Assembly: GCF_017355935.1 (NCBI RefSeq) | Contig: NZ_JAFIQT010000003.1 | Coordinates: 441,450-505,449 of the forward strand | Direction of reading: 5' to 3' | Source of the DNA: Telluribacter humicola | GTDB taxonomy: Bacteria; Bacteroidota; Bacteroidia; Cytophagales; Spirosomataceae | Length of the DNA: 64,000 bases | Shown here: piece by piece, positions 1 through 9,758 of the stretch | Layout: the number at the start of each line of letters is the position of its first letter | How positions within the stretch are numbered: the first letter of the stretch is position 1 | Position numbers and translations under genes: made by a program | The notes under the pieces: model-generated | Database searches by the model: none | Told to the model about the DNA's origin: nothing | Seen by the model: the letters and a program-made list of their open reading frames with translations, nothing else

Positions 1-126
1 TGGCTATATAATAACAATGAGCTTGGTTTTTTATAAAATCATTTTTTGAAAATATTTTTTATAAAAGCTAACTTTTTATTTACTATTGCAGAGATTACGG
101 AACTTTATATTTAACATAGATAAATT

Positions 127-897
127 ATGACTACACTTGATGCATTTTCACTGCATGGTAAAAGGGCGCTGGTAACTGGCTGCAAAAGGGGGATTGGGAA
201 AGCTATGGCGGTGGCCCTGGCCGAAGCCGGAGCTGACATTATTGGGGTATCAGCCTCGCTTGAAACAGAGGACAGTGAAGTTGAGCGCGCCGTAGTACAG
301 ACGGGCCGTACTTTTAAGGGATACCAGTGCGACCTGAGTGACCGCAAAGCCCTCTACCAGTTTATTGATAGGGTCAAAAAAGACAATCCGGTCATAGACA
401 TTCTGGTGAATAACGCCGGTACGATCCTGCGCAAACCGGCGCATGAGCACCCTGATGAGTACTGGGACCAGGTCATAGAAACCAACCTGAACGCCCAGTT
501 TATCCTGAGTCGCGAGATTGGGAAAGACATGGTCCAGCGGGGGGAGGGCAAAATTATCTTTACGGCTTCACTCCTTACCTTTCAGGGCGGGGTAACGGTA
601 CCTGGCTACGCAGCAAGTAAGGGAGCCATTGGTAGTCTGGTGAAAGCGCTGGCGAATGAGTGGGCCGGCAAAGGAGTCAACGTGAATGGTATAGCTCCGG
701 GCTATATCAGTACGGATAATACTGAAGCCCTGCGCAATGACCCCGAGCGTAGCGCTTCTATACTGGCACGTATTCCGGCAGGTCGCTGGGGTACTCCCAA
801 TGATTTTAAGGGGGTAACCGTGTTCCTGGCTTCCAGGGCCTCAGATTATGTACATGGTAGCTTACTCCTGGTAGATGGTGGTTGGATGGGCCGCTAA
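127..897 (+). CDS. kduD: 2-dehydro-3-deoxy-D-gluconate 5-dehydrogenase (KduD-type SDR)
   Basis: Short-chain dehydrogenase of 256 residues. The family reduces 5-keto-4-deoxyuronate-derived 2,5-diketo-3-deoxygluconate with NADH to 2-keto-3-deoxygluconate, a cytosolic step of pectin/uronate breakdown. Visible motifs are the nucleotide loop TGCKRGIG (residues 18-25), NNAG (95-98), Ser148, and the Y161-x3-K165 pair. The C-terminal segment, with a DNTEALR stretch, an IPAGRWG stretch and the ending DGGWMGR, matches what I remember of KduD rather than generic FabG-like proteins. The gene is preceded by 126 AT-rich bases and followed after 84 bp by an IclR-type regulator on the same strand. KduI, its usual partner, is not in the window and could lie to the left. 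The KduD call is fairly safe; the exact substrate is inferred. Confidence 0.85.
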   Translation: MTTLDAFSLHGKRALVTGCKRGIGKAMAVALAEAGADIIGVSASLETEDSEVERAVVQTGRTFKGYQCDLSDRKALYQFIDRVKKDNPVIDILVNNAGTILRKPAHEHPDEYWDQVIETNLNAQFILSREIGKDMVQRGEGKIIFTASLLTFQGGVTVPGYAASKGAIGSLVKALANEWAGKGVNVNGIAPGYISTDNTEALRNDPERSASILARIPAGRWGTPNDFKGVTVFLASRASDYVHGSLLLVDGGWMGR

Positions 898-981
898 TTT
901 GATATTATGAGAGTATAGTGTGTCTACATCTACAACTCTCGTATATTTGTTACTCTATACCACCTATATGTCTACCCACGT

Positions 982-1743
982 ATGGTACTAGTTATCATCA
1001 AAGCCCTTGATATTCTCGAGCTAGTCGCGCAGGACCAGGAGCGGGCCTATACCCTCACCGAAATCTCAGAACGGCTGGACCTGAACCAGGCTACCTGCGC
1101 CAATATTCTCAAAACGCTGGTCAGCAAAAATTATATTGAGCATCTGGGGCGGAAGAAGGGGTACAAGCTGGGGCCGATGGCTTTCAACCTGACCAATAAC
1201 CTTTCGTACAATCAAAGCCTCATCCTATCGGCTAAGGACGTGATGGAAGAGCTCACCCTGCAACTAAACGAAACAAGTTTGCTCGGCATTCTGCGCAATC
1301 AGAAAAGGTACATTCTCCATATTGTACATAGCGATCAGGATTTGCAGGTACGGAGCCGCACCGAGCGTAATGTATACGAAACCGCGACGGGAAGGTTACT
1401 GCTGGCCAATCTAACTCCTAAAGAGCAGGAAAATTTTATTCAGGCTAATGGGATTCCCCCCGCTGATACCTGGAAGGAAGCCGCTAACCGCCCTGAACTG
1501 GAAGAGGCTCTTACTAAAATCAAAGCGGAAGGATTTGTTATTACCCTGGATTCGGTAAAACACGTGGTAGGTCTGGCTGCGCCCATTCGCAAGGACAACA
1601 AAGTCATAGCAGCCTTAAGTATTTTTCTTCCCGAATCCAGATACTCGGGTGCGCGCAAGAAACTGCTGGCTCAATCGCTGAAGGAAGCAGCTGATAAAAT
1701 CAGTATTCGCTTACATCAAGCCCAGACATCCTCAACCAACTGA
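982..1743 (+). CDS. IclR family transcriptional regulator (KdgR-like)
   Basis: A 253-residue protein of the normal IclR size. An N-terminal winged helix (about residues 5-60, with the recognition region around LTEISERLDLNQATCANILK) is followed by the IclR effector-binding domain, ending in the typical region around HVVGLAAPIRKDNKVIAALS. ATG at 982 is used because the ATG at 969 lies in another frame and stops within eight codons. IclR proteins often control sugar-acid genes; KdgR, the classic regulator of 2-keto-3-deoxygluconate metabolism, is one. Together with the preceding kduD this suggests a pectin or uronate regulator, but the ligand is inferred only from context. The 84-bp gap has no obvious terminator, so the two may be co-transcribed. 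Confidence 0.85.
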   Translation: MVLVIIKALDILELVAQDQERAYTLTEISERLDLNQATCANILKTLVSKNYIEHLGRKKGYKLGPMAFNLTNNLSYNQSLILSAKDVMEELTLQLNETSLLGILRNQKRYILHIVHSDQDLQVRSRTERNVYETATGRLLLANLTPKEQENFIQANGIPPADTWKEAANRPELEEALTKIKAEGFVITLDSVKHVVGLAAPIRKDNKVIAALSIFLPESRYSGARKKLLAQSLKEAADKISIRLHQAQTSSTN

Positions 1744-1819
1744 TGTTAAGCCGGAAAAATGGACTGCTAAGTTAACTGCCCCTTATGTATTATAGAGGGA
1801 GAGGTACACGCTTCTCCCC

Positions 1820-4258
1820 CTACTCCCGCACCAGCCGGTACGTTTTTCCTTTCACCGTATTAAAAACAAGTACATCTCCTTCCCGACGGGCCTGCGCTCC
1901 TTCAACCCGCAGAGGCACCGCTGACCGGATGCGGCACTCGCCTCCGGCTTCGGAGCGTACTGTAGCGGAGGTGAGCTTTCCGGCATTCCAATCCATATCT
2001 ACTTCGTAGTCGCCACGGGCCCGTAAGCCTTTTACCGAGCCTTTATGCCAGGCGGAGGGGAGCGCCGGGAGTAGCTGGATAGCGTTCAGATGGCTTTGGA
2101 TCAGCATTTCGGCCATACCGGCCAGGCCACCAAAGTTACCGTCGATCTGGAAAGGTGGATGGGCGCAGAACAGGTTGGCGTAAGTACCTCCGCCCTTGTA
2201 GTCGGTATTGTCGTGGCCTACGTAGTGCAGCAGCTCGCGCAGGAGCTTATAGGCGTGGTCGCCGTCAAGGAGGCGCGCCCAGAAGTTGATCTTCCAGGCT
2301 TTGCTCCAGCCGGTACCACCGTCGCCTCGGATTTCGAGCGTTTTCTGCGCTGCCCCGGCTAGTTCAGGAGTCGTTAAGGGTGAGATCTGCCGACCGGGGT
2401 GCAGCCCGAACAGGTGAGATACGTGCCGGTGCTCCGGGTCCTGATCCTCGTAGTCCTTGTACCACTCCTGCAGGTTCCCTTTTTTACCAATCTGTAGGGG
2501 GAATAGCTTGCTCCGCTTTTCAAGTAGCATCTTACGGTAGTCGGCATCTACGCCCAGCTCTTCGGAGGCTTCGATAACATTGGTGAACAGGTCCCAGATC
2601 AGCGACATGTCCATGGTACTAGCGATCGTTACATCGTACGGCTTTCCGTCCGGCCCCATAAAAAGGTTCTCCGGTGAGGTAGAAGGAGCCGTTACCAAAT
2701 GTCCATCGGGTCCTTCCACCAGCCAGTCCAGGCAGAACTCGGCCGCCTCCTTCATGATTGGATAGGCTGTGGCTTGCAGGTACTTTTTATCTTGTGTAAA
2801 TCGGTAATGCTCGTACAGGTGCTGACTCAGCCAGGCACTGCCCAGCATCCAGTTGGCCCACTGCGGCGTACCCTTCCCCAAGTCACCTACCGGATTGGCC
2901 GCTCCCCAGATGTCGGCATTGTGATGGACCGCCCAGCCATCGGTTCCGTAGAAGTTTTTAGCGGTCTCCTTACCCGTTACGGCTAGGGTCCTAATCAGAT
3001 TAATCAGCGGCAGGTGTAGCTCCGACAGGTTGGTTACCTCAGCCGGCCAGTAGTTCATCTCGGCGTTGATGTTGGTGGTGTAGTTGCTGCTCCAGGGCGG
3101 CTGCACGTATGGGTTCCAAATCCCCTGCAGATTAGCCGCTGGGCTCCCTTCCCGCGAACTCGAAATCAGCAGGTACCGACCATACTGGAAGTACATTGAC
3201 TCCAGCGCCGGATCATTGGCCCCAGCGGTGTAGCGCTTCAGACGCTCATTGGTAGGTAAGTTAGGTACCTGATCATCATTTAGCATCAGTGCTACACGAT
3301 CAAAGTACCGCTTGTAGTCCTGCACGTGCGCTTTCTTGATAGCGTCGTAGGACTTAGCTACGGCTTTTTTTAAATATCCCTCCGCCAGGGCTTTTTCATC
3401 TTTTCCTTCCTTATCCGGACACTTGTCAAAGCCGTTGAAGCTCGTCGCCGCCGACACGTACAGGACTACCTCCGTAGCCCCCGCCACCCGCAGGCCATTG
3501 ATATCTGAAGTTACCTTTCCTCCTTTGTTGATGGCCCGTACCCGCAGGTCGTACCGCATACCCCGGCAGCCGGTAGGATCATCGTAAACGACAGGCTCCC
3601 GGTTGTAGTTGACGTAGTTGGGATCAGTATGAGCGGGCGCTTTGCCCCGCATAGATATCTCCGTAGGGCTGACTGTTGCATTCGTAAATCGAATGGGACT
3701 TTTAGTACTTACCACGAAGTTCAGGGCACCGGCTTTATTGGCCGTTAGCCGTATCACGATTACCTGATCCGGCGCTGACGCAATTATTTCACACCGATAC
3801 TCTACTCCACCAATGGTATAGCGCGTAGTAGCTACCGCATTGGCTATATCCAGGTCGCGGCGGTACCTGGTAGGCTGGCCCGCTGCATCCATTTTGATCA
3901 GCAGGTCGCCCAGTGGCTCGTACGACTCGGTGTACAGTCCCTGCATTTTTTTGGTCAGTTCGTGCGCGGTAGCGTAGTCTCCGGCAAAGAGCGCCTTCCG
4001 GATCTCGGGCAGGTACTTTGCCGCTTCCGGATTGGCGTTGGTGTTGGTGGGGCCGCCCGACCAGAGGGTAGCTTCGTTGAGCTGAATCAGTTCTTCACCT
4101 ATCTTTCCCCATACCATTGCTCCCAGTCTGCCATTCCCTACCGGCAGGGCTTCCTCCCAGCGCTCAGCGGGCCGGTCGTACCAAAGCGTCAGGGCCTGAG
4201 CCATGAGCTGTACCGATACCTGGATTATTAGGAGCAGGGAGAGGGCTATTTTTTTCAT
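1820..4258 (-). CDS. Glycoside hydrolase family 95 protein (alpha-L-fucosidase or alpha-L-galactosidase)
   Basis: An 812-residue exported enzyme. The first 20 residues form a signal peptide (lysines, hydrophobic core, MAQ before the cut). The GH95 N-terminal domain follows ([26 protein letters not shown], in two recognisable pieces), then the (alpha/alpha)6 barrel. The [12 protein letters not shown] stretch near residues 390-405 carries the Asn-x-Asn pair that in GH95 activates the catalytic water, and IDGNFGG near residue 706 holds the Asp that works with it. The length fits the family. GH95 enzymes invert alpha-1,2-fucose or alpha-galactose linkages in plant xyloglucan and host glycans. The gene is convergent with the IclR regulator and divergent from a lipoprotein gene. 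No SusC/SusD pair adjoins it, so this is not a full utilization locus within the window. Confidence 0.9.
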   Translation of the reverse strand: MKKIALSLLLIIQVSVQLMAQALTLWYDRPAERWEEALPVGNGRLGAMVWGKIGEELIQLNEATLWSGGPTNTNANPEAAKYLPEIRKALFAGDYATAHELTKKMQGLYTESYEPLGDLLIKMDAAGQPTRYRRDLDIANAVATTRYTIGGVEYRCEIIASAPDQVIVIRLTANKAGALNFVVSTKSPIRFTNATVSPTEISMRGKAPAHTDPNYVNYNREPVVYDDPTGCRGMRYDLRVRAINKGGKVTSDINGLRVAGATEVVLYVSAATSFNGFDKCPDKEGKDEKALAEGYLKKAVAKSYDAIKKAHVQDYKRYFDRVALMLNDDQVPNLPTNERLKRYTAGANDPALESMYFQYGRYLLISSSREGSPAANLQGIWNPYVQPPWSSNYTTNINAEMNYWPAEVTNLSELHLPLINLIRTLAVTGKETAKNFYGTDGWAVHHNADIWGAANPVGDLGKGTPQWANWMLGSAWLSQHLYEHYRFTQDKKYLQATAYPIMKEAAEFCLDWLVEGPDGHLVTAPSTSPENLFMGPDGKPYDVTIASTMDMSLIWDLFTNVIEASEELGVDADYRKMLLEKRSKLFPLQIGKKGNLQEWYKDYEDQDPEHRHVSHLFGLHPGRQISPLTTPELAGAAQKTLEIRGDGGTGWSKAWKINFWARLLDGDHAYKLLRELLHYVGHDNTDYKGGGTYANLFCAHPPFQIDGNFGGLAGMAEMLIQSHLNAIQLLPALPSAWHKGSVKGLRARGDYEVDMDWNAGKLTSATVRSEAGGECRIRSAVPLRVEGAQARREGDVLVFNTVKGKTYRLVRE

Positions 4259-4393
4259 TTTTAGGTTATATAGGTGAGTAAGAGTCCACTTTTAGGTAGT
4301 AGCTTTGGTCATTTCCTAGTTAAAAGGCTATTTACCTACTACCAGACTCCTGTTTACAAATGTATTTTCTACAAAACTAACCACAACTCCTCC

Positions 4394-5158
4394 ATGCGCT
4401 ACGGTCTCCCGCTGATTTTTCTGTGCTTGATTTTGATAGTATCCTGCCAGTCACCCGATCCGGCCCAGTCCGTCGTGGACAGAGCCATTGCCCACCATGG
4501 GGCAGAAGCCTACAATGGGTTCAGGATGGAGTTCGACTTTCGTGATAAGCACTATGTAGTGGTGCGGGAAAAAGATATCTATCGCTATGAGCGCCATCAG
4601 CAGGACTCCACCGGCGCCGCGATCCAGGACATACTCAGCAACGACGGCGCCTACCGTACTATCAACGGCCAGCGCCAGAATGTACCCGATACTACGATGA
4701 GCAAGTACCAGAACTCCGTTAACTCGGTCGCGTACTTCATTCTGCTCCCCCAGCCCCTTAACGATCCCGCGGTGAAGAAGGAGTACCTGGGCGAGGCGAC
4801 TATCAAGGGCAAGTCTTATCACAAAGTACTCGTATCCTTCGCGCAGGAAGGAGGTGGCAAGGACTACAGCGATGAGTTTGTGTACTGGTTTGATAAGGAC
4901 GACCACTCCATGGACTACCTGGCCTACCTCTACTATACCGACGAGACCGGCCTGCGCTTCCGCGAAGCCTACAATCCGCAGCGGGTGGGAGGTATTCTGG
5001 TGCAAGACTACATCAACTACGCTCCTACTGACTCGACGATGGCTGTCACGAGGGAGAATCTGGTAAAGCTGGACCAACTATTTGAAGCCGGGCAGTTGAA
5101 AGAACTCTCCCGGATTGAGAATAAGAACGTGAAGGTAGCTAGTCCGGTGAGTATGTAG
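4394..5158 (+). CDS. DUF6503-like lipoprotein of unknown function
   Basis: A 254-residue protein starting at ATG 4394. The open frame extends 40 codons further upstream, but only this start places a lipoprotein signal (MRYGLPLIFLCLILIVSC, Cys at residue 18) at the N terminus. The rest has the character of a secreted all-beta fold, with the segment VVDRAIAHHGAEAYNGF and the alternating aromatic stretch after it recalling the family I know as DUF6503. These proteins are common in Bacteroidota, and their role is not known to me. The gene stands alone, divergent from the GH95 gene. It is convergent with the VOC gene, with a strong inverted repeat between them. Confidence 0.7.
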   Translation: MRYGLPLIFLCLILIVSCQSPDPAQSVVDRAIAHHGAEAYNGFRMEFDFRDKHYVVVREKDIYRYERHQQDSTGAAIQDILSNDGAYRTINGQRQNVPDTTMSKYQNSVNSVAYFILLPQPLNDPAVKKEYLGEATIKGKSYHKVLVSFAQEGGGKDYSDEFVYWFDKDDHSMDYLAYLYYTDETGLRFREAYNPQRVGGILVQDYINYAPTDSTMAVTRENLVKLDQLFEAGQLKELSRIENKNVKVASPVSM

Positions 5159-5225
5159 TAGGCAGAACTAGCTTGTTTGCTATATATCCAGCTTCTCCGG
5201 GTAATGCTTGCTTTCGCCCTCACGG

Positions 5226-5318
5226 CCGGGCGGGCCTCGCTCTCTCAACGCCTCTGTATTTTACAGCTCTGCGCAAACCAGCCGCACATATAGCTGTAAA
5301 ATAAGCGGGGCCGCCCGG
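5226..5318. repeat. Nested inverted repeat between convergent genes
   Basis: Two nested inverted repeats. The inner arms TATTTTACAGCT (5257-5268) and AGCTGTAAAATA (5292-5303) pair perfectly over 12 bp. The outer GC-rich arms (5226-5240 and 5305-5318, CCGGGCGG facing CCGCCCGG) pair with one bulge and one mismatch. Transcribed, this would form a cruciform-like RNA of about 93 nt. It sits between two convergent genes and could act as a bidirectional terminator, though there is no U-tract. A mobile REP-like element is an alternative. Confidence 0.6.
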
Positions 5319-5366
5319 CGGTCGGCTTATGAGGGGGCTGATAAAAACTCCTTCGTAATTAATATT

Positions 5367-5723
5367 TTATCCAAGTGACCTGATGGCCAAGCGATTGCCT
5401 TCGGTGTCTTCGAAGAGAGCCATGTAGCCGAAGCTGGGGCTGACTTGTGTCTTTTCACGGATGATCTTGCCTCCGGCTATCTCTACCCGGCTGAGTAGCT
5501 CTGCCATATCCTCGCCACCGTCGAGGTACAGCAAGGGGCCTTCGTGCGAGGGATGATAGGCCGTAGGGTGTTGCACCAGCGCTCCGCCTTCGGGCAGCAG
5601 CACCATCTTGAGCGCTCCCAGGTCCAGTACGGACAGGTCAGTAGCCAGTAAGGCGCCGTAAAACTGAGCGGCGCGGTTGATATCGGCAGTAGGTATTTCG
5701 AACCAGGCAATGAGTGATGACAT
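5367..5723 (-). CDS. VOC family (glyoxalase/bleomycin resistance-like) protein
   Basis: A 118-residue single-domain protein of the vicinal oxygen chelate superfamily. It begins SSLIAWFEIPTADINRAAQFYGALL, the first beta-alpha motif, and ends in a second motif, ALFEDTEGNRLAIRS, in which the Glu of the E-D-x-E-G-N turn usually binds metal. The length matches small VOC proteins annotated as glyoxalases or lyases in Bacteroidota. Substrate and reaction cannot be told from sequence. It is a single gene convergent with the upstream lipoprotein gene, with ATG at 5723-5721. Confidence 0.8.
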   Translation of the reverse strand: MSSLIAWFEIPTADINRAAQFYGALLATDLSVLDLGALKMVLLPEGGALVQHPTAYHPSHEGPLLYLDGGEDMAELLSRVEIAGGKIIREKTQVSPSFGYMALFEDTEGNRLAIRSLG

Positions 5724-5801
5724 AGGGCAGATGCAGGTTTAGTTGGTATAAAAAGGCGGTAGCGGCCTTTTCCCTCTAAAAATAGCAGGTACACCTTTAC
5801 C

Positions 5802-6281
5802 ATGAAAGCTTTATTCTTTGTCCTCATATTTTGTGCTCTTACCAGCGCGTGTAGTTCCCAACCGGCCTCTACCCGCAGGGAGGCACAAGAGCCGACAATT
5901 ACTCCAATCATCACTATTAAGGAAATAGCCAACCAGACGCAGGAGGATCTTGAACACATCCTGGGCCTGACGAGCAGCTTTCAACCCCTGAACCGGGAAG
6001 AACTCACCGTTTGCAAAAACTGCCAGAAGTACATCTATAAGAACGGCCTCGTTCGCATCGTCTACATCAACGACATGGCCGACTGGATTACCGTCAATCC
6101 CCCGGACTCTACTCCCGTACGGGATGCGCTTCCGCTGCTGGGGCTCCCCGCTACCCCGCCCGTTATAACTACAGATTCCCTGAGCCGCTGGACTAGTGTA
6201 CAGGGGCTCAGGGAAATCAATGTGTATACCAAACCTGACGGTACTATTGATTATATACTGGTGAAAGCCTTTACGCTCTGA
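5802..6281 (+). CDS. Small lipoprotein, unknown function
   Basis: A 159-residue protein with a lipoprotein signal (MKALFFVLIFCALTSAC, Cys at 17) followed by a Ser/Pro/Thr linker. The mature part contains a C-x2-C pair in VCKNCQKYIYKNG and a short beta-rich domain ending in KPDGTIDYILVKAFTL. I do not recognise the family. It faces away from the VOC gene, 78 bp apart, and converges on the small membrane protein that follows. Codon use and the lipobox make a real gene likely. Confidence 0.65.
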   Translation: MKALFFVLIFCALTSACSSQPASTRREAQEPTITPIITIKEIANQTQEDLEHILGLTSSFQPLNREELTVCKNCQKYIYKNGLVRIVYINDMADWITVNPPDSTPVRDALPLLGLPATPPVITTDSLSRWTSVQGLREINVYTKPDGTIDYILVKAFTL

Positions 6282-6299
6282 GTTAGATGGTACTCCTCC

Positions 6300-6713
6300 C
6301 TAGGCAAGCTTAGACGCTATGAAACCCGCGAGAGCAATACTTAGAAAAGAACCAATGAACAGGAAGAAGAATACAGTTTTCTTCCGCTTTTGCTCTGACT
6401 CGTCTTGTTCGGTGTCAATCTCTTTATGTATGATGTCTCCCATAAGCCGGTCTGCGATTAGCTTGTAGCCATATATTAAAAGAGAGCCAACTGCCAGGTT
6501 CAGCAAGAGATTCTTCTTGCCAAAACGTATGAATGGACCTCCAAATAAGTATTGGACTAAGGCTATCCCGACTATAATCAAACCTAAATAGCTAAGAAAG
6601 AACAGGTACTTAAATAAACTAACCTGAGCAATAGCCATCCCATGGCCATGAAGACTTCGTTGCCAAAAATAGTACCCTTCCCGCGCTTCTTCCAGAAGTT
6701 TCTTAAAATGCAT
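6300..6713 (-). CDS. Small integral membrane protein, unknown function
   Basis: A 137-residue protein with about 30 polar residues, then two closely spaced hydrophobic segments (about residues 31-52 and 69-85), a charged loop rich in Glu, Asp and Lys, and a final helix (about 112-135). No family was recognised. Base composition is lower in GC than in the neighbouring genes. It converges on the preceding lipoprotein gene with only 18 bp between the stop codons. Coding character and clear membrane topology support it; function is unknown. Confidence 0.6.
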   Translation of the reverse strand: MHFKKLLEEAREGYYFWQRSLHGHGMAIAQVSLFKYLFFLSYLGLIIVGIALVQYLFGGPFIRFGKKNLLLNLAVGSLLIYGYKLIADRLMGDIIHKEIDTEQDESEQKRKKTVFFFLFIGSFLSIALAGFIASKLA

Positions 6714-6939
6714 TTTGAAATCTTTTTATATAGTTGAGGAGGCGTAGCTCTCATGACGATTCAGTTAACCAGGCTAGTCATGAGCTATGCGTTCATATGC
6801 AAAAAAAAGGGGTCCTCTCATTTTCCCAATTATTTCTTTCTACTATTTAGCAAACGGGTCAGGAGTACCCGTATAGTACTATCAAGTACCACAAAACCAC
6901 CAATCTGTATTCAACCTTCGGCTTTTAGCTTAGATTTTG

Positions 6940-6947
6940 TACTTTTG
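6940..6947 (+). promoter_or_regulatory. Putative Bacteroidota -7 box upstream of icd
   Basis: TACTTTTG fits the TAnnTTTG consensus and lies 47 bp before the icd start codon. No clear -33 TTG is present at the expected distance, so this is a moderate call. Confidence 0.4.
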
Positions 6948-6994
6948 GGCCGATGTTGAAACAAATATTATTTGGCTACTAATTTTATTACCAC

Positions 6995-8221
6995 ATGAAC
7001 AAAATTAAAGTTGCTAATCCGGTCGTTGAGCTCGACGGGGATGAGATGACCCGCATCATCTGGAAATTCATCAAAGAAAAACTCATTCTGCCGTATCTGG
7101 ATGTAGATATCAAGTACTATGACCTCGGCATCGAATACCGTGACGAAACCAATGACCAGGTAACCATTGATGCCGCCAACGCTATCAAAGAGTACGGTGT
7201 AGGTATCAAATGTGCCACTATTACGCCTGACGAAGCTCGCGTAGAAGAGTTCGGTCTGAAGCAGATGTGGAAGTCGCCCAACGGTACTATCCGTAACATC
7301 CTGGACGGAACCGTATTCCGTGAGCCTATCGTGATGAGCAACGTACCACGCCTCGTTACTACCTGGACTTCACCTATCATCGTAGGTCGTCACGCGTTTG
7401 GTGACCAGTACCGCGCTACTGACTTCGTAGTACCCGGCAAAGGTAAACTGACGATGAAGTTTGAAGGTGAGGACGGTCAGGTGATGGAGTTTGACGTATT
7501 TAACTTCCCCGGTGGTGGTGTAGCCATGGGTATGTACAACCTCGACGAGTCTATCCGTGGATTTGCCCGCTCTTGTATGAACATTGGTCTGCAGAAAGGC
7601 TGGCCGGTATACCTATCTACTAAGAATACCATCCTTAAGAAATACGACGGTCGCTTTAAAGATATTTTCCAGGAAATCTTCGACGCTGAGTTCAAGGCTA
7701 AGTTTGAAGAAGCCGGTATCGTATACGAGCACCGCCTCATCGATGACATGGTAGCTTCAGCTCTGAAATGGAGCGGTAGCTTCGTATGGGCTTGTAAAAA
7801 CTACGACGGTGACGTACAGTCTGACTCGGTAGCTCAGGGCTTTGGCTCACTGGGTCTGATGACTTCAGTACTGGTTACGCCCGATGGAAGTACTATGGAG
7901 GCCGAAGCCGCTCACGGTACCGTTACCCGTCACTACCGCGAGCACCAGAAAGGTCGTCCTACATCTACCAACCCTATCGCTTCCATCTTCGCATGGACCC
8001 GCGGTCTGGCGTTCCGTGGTAAACTGGACAACAACCAGGAGCTGATCAACTTCTCCGAGACCCTCGAGCGCGTATGTATCGAGACCGTAGAAAGTGGTAA
8101 AATGACGAAGGACCTGGCGATCATCGTACACGGCAACGACGTGAAGCATGGTGAGCACTTCCTTTACACTGAGGAGTTCCTCGAAGCCATCAACGAAAAC
8201 CTGCAGTCAGCTCTGGCCTAA
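6995..8221 (+). CDS. icd: NADP-dependent isocitrate dehydrogenase
   Basis: A 408-residue protein of the eukaryote-like homodimeric NADP isocitrate dehydrogenase group. It oxidatively decarboxylates isocitrate to 2-oxoglutarate in the TCA cycle. Evidence is the N-terminal [13 protein letters not shown], the substrate loop [19 protein letters not shown], the metal-binding region around [13 protein letters not shown], and the coenzyme region [18 protein letters not shown]. Length agrees with the family (about 400-415). Codon use is strongly biased toward CGT and GTA, as expected for a highly expressed gene. It is a single gene with its own putative promoter and a hairpin terminator right after the stop codon. 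Confidence 0.95.
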   Translation: MNKIKVANPVVELDGDEMTRIIWKFIKEKLILPYLDVDIKYYDLGIEYRDETNDQVTIDAANAIKEYGVGIKCATITPDEARVEEFGLKQMWKSPNGTIRNILDGTVFREPIVMSNVPRLVTTWTSPIIVGRHAFGDQYRATDFVVPGKGKLTMKFEGEDGQVMEFDVFNFPGGGVAMGMYNLDESIRGFARSCMNIGLQKGWPVYLSTKNTILKKYDGRFKDIFQEIFDAEFKAKFEEAGIVYEHRLIDDMVASALKWSGSFVWACKNYDGDVQSDSVAQGFGSLGLMTSVLVTPDGSTMEAEAAHGTVTRHYREHQKGRPTSTNPIASIFAWTRGLAFRGKLDNNQELINFSETLERVCIETVESGKMTKDLAIIVHGNDVKHGEHFLYTEEFLEAINENLQSALA

Positions 8222-8244
8222 GGTGTAGTACGGGTTATACATAC

Positions 8245-8284
8245 AGAAGCCGCCGATTCTTCAGGGATTCGACGGCTTCTTTTA
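8245..8284 (+). terminator. Intrinsic terminator after icd
   Basis: Stem AGAAGCCG / CGGCTTCT (8245-8252 with 8273-8280) followed by a T-rich run. It lies 24 bp after the icd stop codon. Confidence 0.75.
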
Positions 8285-8333
8285 TAAGGCTAAGAGTTGT
8301 TGGTCAAAAGACACAACAACGGCAGCAGTAGTA

Positions 8334-9497
8334 CTAAGCCTCTACTTCATCAACGGCTGAATCTTTCAGCTTCTTGCTCTTCTTCTTTTTCCGCGGCTTG
8401 TTTATACGGTTAATCCAGAGAATGACCCCTGTAATCGGGAACGTAAAGCCCGCTATACAGGCGATGAGCGCGATGATCCGGGTAGGTAGCCCACCGATGG
8501 AGCCGACGTGTACCGGATAGAAAGTACCCCGGATCCGCTGCCCCAGATTCTTCTCCGCAAATTTATTAGTACCTATTACCGCTCCGGAGTACTGATCCAG
8601 GAATATCTGATCAGAAGCGCGATCGTGAATGGCTTCCTTGGGCATTACCGTAAAGGCTACGGCCGCTTCGGGTCCCTCAGGCCTGTTAAGATTATAGTAG
8701 CTCGCGCCGGGGTACATCTGTTCTGCAGTAGCCAGTGCCTGATCCAGCGTAATAGCCTGGGCTTCGGGCTGAGGAGTGGACACAGGGGGCTCGAACTTCA
8801 CGTTCTCGGTACCTGTAATCCAGTAGATACCATCATTGAACCAGGTAAACGACCACGCCAGACCGGTAAAGGCAAAGGCGAAAAGGAAGATAGCTGTATA
8901 GAAACCCACCACAATATGCAGGTCGTGGTTGAGGCGCTTCCAGCCGCCGTCCCATTTGAGTTTCAGGCGCTGTTTCAGGATCTTTTTGTTCTGCGGCCAC
9001 CACAGGATTATACCTGTTATCAGGATAAACAGAAACATCGAGGTTGATATCCCTACAATGAGCTTGCCGGTATCGTCAGCCAGCAGCCAGCGGTGCAGCG
9101 CGAATACGGTATAGAAAAAGCTGTTGCGGTGGTTGTACTGCTCCAGCAGCTCACCCGTGTAAGGGTTCATGAAGGCCAGCTCTGTTCTGCTTTTGGGTTC
9201 TTCCTCCCCCTGCACCTTTTCCTCTATCTTATACGTCACTTCTATGCTGCGGGCGGGGCTATCGTACAGCTTCACGGCCGTCACCTTTGCCTCCGGCACT
9301 TGCTTCTCCACCGTTGCCACTAATTGCTCTACCGGCACCCGCTGCGTTCCTACTTCTACCTTGTACCGGTGGGGGTAGATGGTGTGCTGCAATTCTTTTT
9401 CAAATACCAGCAGGGCGCCCGTCAGACACACCAGCGCAATGACCAGTCCGGCCGCCAGGCTCAGGTAGAGGTGAATGTTTCGGAAAAGTACTTTCAT
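8334..9497 (-). CDS. PepSY-associated membrane protein (putative siderophore/ferric reductase)
   Basis: A 387-residue protein when started at ATG 9497; the open frame reaches 9590 but the extra 31 residues are polar and not family-like. Topology is the PepSY_TM type: a first helix (VLFRNIHLYLSLAAGLVIAL), a periplasmic PepSY-like domain, two central helices, a second soluble domain, and a last helix before a lysine-rich tail (RKKKKSKKLK). Histidines in membrane segments, such as the HRW near the end of the first soluble domain, could bind haem. Such proteins often sit beside TonB-dependent receptors and are thought to reduce iron released from siderophores. Here the gene is divergent from a TonB-type receptor, 261 bp apart. 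Its function is inferred from that context. Confidence 0.8.
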   Translation of the reverse strand: MKVLFRNIHLYLSLAAGLVIALVCLTGALLVFEKELQHTIYPHRYKVEVGTQRVPVEQLVATVEKQVPEAKVTAVKLYDSPARSIEVTYKIEEKVQGEEEPKSRTELAFMNPYTGELLEQYNHRNSFFYTVFALHRWLLADDTGKLIVGISTSMFLFILITGIILWWPQNKKILKQRLKLKWDGGWKRLNHDLHIVVGFYTAIFLFAFAFTGLAWSFTWFNDGIYWITGTENVKFEPPVSTPQPEAQAITLDQALATAEQMYPGASYYNLNRPEGPEAAVAFTVMPKEAIHDRASDQIFLDQYSGAVIGTNKFAEKNLGQRIRGTFYPVHVGSIGGLPTRIIALIACIAGFTFPITGVILWINRINKPRKKKKSKKLKDSAVDEVEA

Positions 9498-9758
9498 AGT
9501 AGGGGGGAGTTGCGGGTGCTGGTTTCGGGTTGGGGTTAAGTAAATGGTTTTCAGAAGCATTTCGCTTCCAGTAAAATTTACACAAAGCAAAGTTAATTTA
9601 GAATAAATACAAATTGAACACCTGCCAAAATTTAGCCTAGCACTTTAAATTAGCTGGTGAAGCGGCTAGACCTACCTTTATGGGATACACTAAGGGTAAA
9701 TCAATGCTAAACTTGTCTTGATAGTAGTGCGCCTGTAACCTTGTGTAGCTTTCCATTC

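Noticed and set aside
1794-1821. Possible stem AGAGGGAGA / TCTCCCCCT between the IclR and GH95 genes
   Set aside because: It has a mismatch and no T-run; too weak to list as a terminator.
4451-5077. Long minus-strand open frame opposite the DUF6503-like gene (208 codons)
   Set aside because: It is a shadow of the real gene. The plus-strand protein has a lipoprotein signal and family-like sequence, and this one has no motif.
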